Assembly (NCBI GenBank): GCA_030614945.1
Contig: JAUXAH010000078.1
Coordinates: 1-7,967, forward strand
Source: Phycisphaerae bacterium
Lineage (GTDB): Bacteria > Planctomycetota > Phycisphaerae > Sedimentisphaerales > SG8-4
Reading direction: 5' to 3'
DNA: 7,967 bases
A program made the translations under genes and the position numbers. The notes beneath the pieces were generated by a model that had not been told where the DNA came from, did not search any database, and saw nothing but the letters and a program-made list of their open reading frames with translations. Of the stretch, positions 5,349 to 7,967 are shown piece by piece. How positions within the stretch are numbered: the stretch's first letter is position 1; every line of letters begins with the position of its first letter.

Positions 5349-6973
5349 TTGCGTTCCTTCCCGCTGTTTTGGCCCTCCTGGTCTATCGGCGCCGTCAGAG
5401 TAATCCGAGTCCCAAGCCCCGGCTTGGATTTAACCTCAAGACGACCACCGATGTGACCCAATCGTTCGCGTATGCTAAACAGGCCGAACCCGCCTGTTTT
5501 GTAGTCGTAAGAACCGGTTTGGGATATGTCAAAGCCAACGCCGTCGTCCTCAACGCTCACTCGTATCTCATTACCCACTCTTCGAGTTGAAACCGTTACG
5601 TTGCGGGCCTGCGCGTGCTTTGCAACGTTGACCAGCAACTCCCGCACGGCCTGGAATAAAAGAATACGAACATTATTATCCAGCGGTTTGGTCTGCCCAT
5701 CACCTTTGAACTCGGTTGAAAGTCCGTGCTGCTGTCTCGTTTGTCTAACGAGCCATTCCACAGCCGCTTCGAAACCCAGCTCATATAGGACCGGAGGGCT
5801 CAACTCGAACGTCAATGACCGTGTGCTCTCAATTGTCTGGGAGATTAAATCGCGAATCTCGTCCAGGTCTTCGGCAAGCTCCGGCGAAGCCACCGATTCC
5901 CGCAGCGACTCTATTTTGATTTTGGAGATGGCCAGGTTCTGACCCACATGGTCGTGCACATTGGTTGCTATTCGCCGCCTCAGGCGTTCCTCAGCCAATG
6001 ACAGTTCCGAAGCCAAAGACCGCAGTTGCTTTTGATAGATAAGAAGTTTTTCCTCAGCCTTTTTGCGTTCGGTAATCTCATTCCGCAACTCCTCGTTGAC
6101 CCTTGCAAAGTCTGCCGTGCGCTGCTCAACCCGAATTTCCAACTCATCGCGAGCCTTCTGCAGCTCGTCCTCCGCCCGCTTGTGCTCGGTGACGTCCCTG
6201 AAATACCAAACTCTACCGTAATACTTGTCATTCGAATCCAGCAAAGGAGAAGAATACCTGTCAAAAACTCTGCCGTCCGTGAATTGTATCTCGTCTCTGC
6301 TCTTTTCATTTTTGTGAGCATAAAGATATCTTACTCTCTCAAGGAACTGCTCAGGGTGTTTTAACTGGCTTAAGACGTATTGAAGCATCTTTTCGTCGTC
6401 TCTTGTATCTAAAATCTGCTGAGGTATATTCCACATCCGGCCAAAATTGTTATTGAATGAAATGGATTTTCCTTCACTATCCACAACCAAAATTCCATCA
6501 ATTGACGTCTCAGTCTGTGCTTCCAAAAGAGTACTCTTAAACAAAAGTTCCTCCTCCGCCTTCTTGTGCTCGGTGATGTCCCAGAAAATGCCCAATATTC
6601 CAACGACATTACCTTGTGCATCTTTGACAGGTGTTTTGACTGTATGGATGATTCTTTCCTCGCCTTCCTGGATATATTTCTCCTCGATGGCTTCTGTTTC
6701 CCCCGATTCGATAATTCTTTTATCGTCTGCTCTGTATTTTTCAGCCAGTTCCTTAGGGACAAAATCGTAATCTGTTTTTCCAGCAATTTCCTCGGATTTA
6801 ATCTTAAAATCCCTGGCGAGATTGTCATTGCAGGACACGTAAACTGAGTTCCTGTCTTTAAGGAATATCTTTTGAGGAAGATTCTCGACAAGGGTTCTAT
6901 ACTTATTCTCACCCTCCCGCAGCGTCTGCAACTCTTCGATGAGCGTTTTTTTAGTCTTTCCGGAATCGAACAT
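5345..6973 (-). CDS. Soluble PAS-PAS sensor histidine kinase (HisKA_3 type)
   Basis: A 542-aa kinase without a signal peptide or membrane segments, so it should sense a cytoplasmic signal. Order: short N-terminal helix; PAS 1 with PAC (about 22-140, ending in WDITEHKKAEEEL); PAS 2 (about 145-270, ending in FRDVTEHKRAEDEL); a coiled coil (about 265-335); the dimerisation/phosphoacceptor region with H340 in NVHDHVGQNL; and a HATPase domain (about 430-530) with the N-box RELLVNVAKHA (444-454), DDGVGFD (476-482) and GGFGLFSIRERL (494-505). The HDxxGQ context is that of the NarX/DegS/LiaS class, which usually pairs with NarL-type regulators, as here. No haem- or flavin-binding signature can be assigned to either PAS domain. 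The ATG at 6973 has an AGGG site 7 nt upstream; the gap to the preceding NYN gene is 71 nt with no clear terminator. The kinase is probably cognate to the overlapping regulator. Confidence 0.95.
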   Translation of the reverse strand: MFDSGKTKKTLIEELQTLREGENKYRTLVENLPQKIFLKDRNSVYVSCNDNLARDFKIKSEEIAGKTDYDFVPKELAEKYRADDKRIIESGETEAIEEKYIQEGEERIIHTVKTPVKDAQGNVVGILGIFWDITEHKKAEEELLFKSTLLEAQTETSIDGILVVDSEGKSISFNNNFGRMWNIPQQILDTRDDEKMLQYVLSQLKHPEQFLERVRYLYAHKNEKSRDEIQFTDGRVFDRYSSPLLDSNDKYYGRVWYFRDVTEHKRAEDELQKARDELEIRVEQRTADFARVNEELRNEITERKKAEEKLLIYQKQLRSLASELSLAEERLRRRIATNVHDHVGQNLAISKIKIESLRESVASPELAEDLDEIRDLISQTIESTRSLTFELSPPVLYELGFEAAVEWLVRQTRQQHGLSTEFKGDGQTKPLDNNVRILLFQAVRELLVNVAKHAQARNVTVSTRRVGNEIRVSVEDDGVGFDISQTGSYDYKTGGFGLFSIRERLGHIGGRLEVKSKPGLGTRITLTAPIDQEGQNSGKERK

Positions 6974-7044
6974 AACTTTACCCTAACCCTCTTACCGACT
7001 TTATATTTCCACCGGAATATTGTTTAGCACGTTTACGCATAATA

Positions 7045-7521
7045 TTACTGCTCAAGACCAAAAAACTCAAGCCATTGTTTGGTTTCGCTCTCAGTTAGTC
7101 CGCGGCGTTTCGCTGTCGGCTCTTTGAATGTCTTTTTCTGGCTCAACTGCCTGCGGAGGTTATTCCAGAAAACGTCAGACTTCACCGATGTCGCTTTTCT
7201 TACCCGGGCTGCATCCCGCAATCTTCGGTCACTGCTGACAACGGTCAATCTTCTCGGCGCAGTATTTGCTTTTATTTTATCTTCGATTACCGTGTCAGCA
7301 TCGCTGCTCAACCCTGCGAAAAATACCTCCAGATTGTTTATATTATCGAATCCGCTTTTGTCCCGCGGCCCCGTACCATCGAAAACAATCTCGCCCTTTT
7401 CTCCCATCAGCTTTAAGTACCTGCCTACAACCTGGCACAACCGGACAGCAGTAACCGCCCCGGAGTCCTCATTCGTCTTTTGAATTGAATGCAGCAGATT
7501 ATGACCGTCGATAATAATCAT
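7045..7521 (-). CDS. NYN-domain (YacP-like) PIN-fold ribonuclease
   Basis: A 158-aa cytoplasmic protein that opens with MIIIDGHNLLHS, the hallmark first strand of the NYN/YacP family of PIN-like nucleases. Candidate metal-binding acidic residues follow in the expected order: D5, D48 (IVFDGTG), D74/D76 (SSDADTVIED) and D98 (VVSSDRRLRDAA). N8 is also conserved in the family. After about residue 125 there is a basic, lysine/arginine-rich tail (QKKTFKEPTAKRR) that could contact RNA. Family knowledge points to RNA cleavage or processing (Rae1/YacP in Bacillus is a ribosome-associated mRNA endonuclease), but the substrate here is unknown. It begins 12 nt after the hicA stop with only a poor AAGAG sequence next to the ATG, so translation may depend on coupling to hicA. 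Confidence is high for the family and low for a specific role. Confidence 0.88.
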   Translation of the reverse strand: MIIIDGHNLLHSIQKTNEDSGAVTAVRLCQVVGRYLKLMGEKGEIVFDGTGPRDKSGFDNINNLEVFFAGLSSDADTVIEDKIKANTAPRRLTVVSSDRRLRDAARVRKATSVKSDVFWNNLRRQLSQKKTFKEPTAKRRGLTESETKQWLEFFGLEQ

Positions 7522-7533
7522 CTCTTGGGCTGT

Positions 7534-7761
7534 TTAGAGCAAATCATTAAACTCTGATACTGATAGGCGGGCTTGTTTTAAGATGTGTGACAACGTAGAG
7601 CGTTTGATTGGACGGTGTGCTGGAACAATAATTTTGAGCATCTCATTAGGAAGGCGTTTTTGTAATCTGATATGACTGCCTTTCTGACGAATTACTATCC
7701 AGCCGTCCCGCCTAAGAGCCTTGATGACTTGCTGATAGCTCAAACTCGGAACCTTGCTCAT
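7534..7761 (-). CDS. hicA: HicA-type mRNA interferase toxin
   Basis: A 75-aa protein of the HicA/YcfA family, a small double-stranded-RNA-binding-like fold that cleaves mRNA independently of known ribosome cleavage sites. Diagnostic features: the VIKALRRDGW helix (12-21), the RQKGSHIRLQK strand with catalytic histidine H30 (25-35), and the conserved VPAHRPIKRSTLSHILKQA segment (46-64). The length is normal for the family and the catalytic histidine is intact, so the toxin looks functional. Its ATG overlaps the stop of the upstream antitoxin gene as ATGA (7761-7758), the usual coupling in such modules; antitoxin is made first. The NYN ribonuclease gene follows 12 nt downstream. Confidence 0.93.
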   Translation of the reverse strand: MSKVPSLSYQQVIKALRRDGWIVIRQKGSHIRLQKRLPNEMLKIIVPAHRPIKRSTLSHILKQARLSVSEFNDLL

Positions 7762-7961
7762 AATGCTATCTCTAATTGTTCAGAATCCGGTGAAAAGCTG
7801 AGATCGTCATCCACGGGTTCTAAGTAAAGTCCAATTGCTTCACGAATATTTTTTAAAGCTTCTTCACGTGTGTTTCCCTCGCTCACGCAACCTGGAAGGG
7901 AAGGAACAATCACAGTATATCCACCTTCTTCACTTGGTTCCAAAATAACTCTAAATTTCAT
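7758..7961 (-). CDS. hicB: HicB-type antitoxin (short form)
   Basis: A 67-aa protein of the HicB/UPF0150 family, a partial RNase-H-like fold that binds and neutralises HicA. The N-terminal MKFRVILEPSEEGGYTVIVP and the SLPGCVSEGNTREEALKNIREAI region (about 21-43) are typical. The protein ends shortly after the core with an acidic tail and has no C-terminal helix-turn-helix or ribbon-helix-helix domain, so it belongs to the short form that may not autoregulate by itself. The start at 7961 fits the family N-terminus, but only 6 nt lie upstream in the window, so the ribosome-binding site and promoter cannot be judged. The frame is open to the window edge, so a longer start is formally possible. 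Confidence 0.9.
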   Translation of the reverse strand: MKFRVILEPSEEGGYTVIVPSLPGCVSEGNTREEALKNIREAIGLYLEPVDDDLSFSPDSEQLEIAL

Positions 7962-7967
7962 TTTACT

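Noticed and set aside
6990..7028. Promoter-like TATAAA (7005-7000) and a near-palindrome ATATTTCC-ACC-GGAATAT (7003-7020) just upstream of the kinase gene.
   Set aside because: No acceptable -35 hexamer at 16-19 nt, and the arms pair only with an extra base on one side. It may be an operator but the support is too weak to list.

Overview
All recognisable genes in this window lie on the minus strand, so the reading order is from high to low coordinates. The gene set is bacterial and suggests an anaerobic or facultative metabolism, because the largest gene encodes a complete oxygen-sensitive-type pyruvate:ferredoxin oxidoreductase (PFOR). A lipoprotein with a normal lipobox points to a bacterium with a standard lipoprotein pathway. 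The style of the lipoprotein, the YacP-like NYN protein and the A/T-rich intergenic hairpin remind me of Planctomycetota (Phycisphaerae-like genomes). That assignment is an impression, not a demonstration.

Layout in transcription order: (1) 7961-7534, a hicB-hicA type II toxin-antitoxin pair with overlapping ATGA stop/start. (2) 7521-7045, a small NYN/YacP-type PIN-like ribonuclease starting 12 nt after hicA. (3) 6973-4695, a two-component system: a soluble double-PAS histidine kinase of the HisKA_3 (NarX/DegS-like) type, overlapping by ATGA a NarL/FixJ-type response regulator. (4) 4694-4140, a 555-nt non-coding region with a good sigma70-like promoter close to the next gene, several TCAGG-type half-sites, and a 70-80 nt structured RNA-like element followed by a T-rich run. 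(5) 4139-558, the PFOR gene. (6) 557-415, an intergenic region dominated by a long imperfect inverted repeat with a strong core hairpin. (7) 414-1, the 5' part of a lipoprotein gene that runs off the window.

The kinase and regulator probably form one transcription unit and may be co-transcribed with the upstream NYN gene (71-nt gap). PFOR appears to have its own promoter and a long, structured upstream region. A reasonable hypothesis is that the regulator, or another dimeric regulator, acts on the TCAGG sites to couple a cytoplasmic PAS signal to PFOR expression. This is inferred from position and repeat pattern only.

The most unusual signals are non-coding or sub-genic: the structured element upstream of PFOR (4371-4460), the cluster of TCAGG half-sites, an apparent 27-bp in-frame palindromic insertion inside the lipoprotein gene (215-249), and the 73-nt inverted repeat between PFOR and the lipoprotein gene. 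No CRISPR array, tRNA, rRNA, transposase or phage gene was seen.
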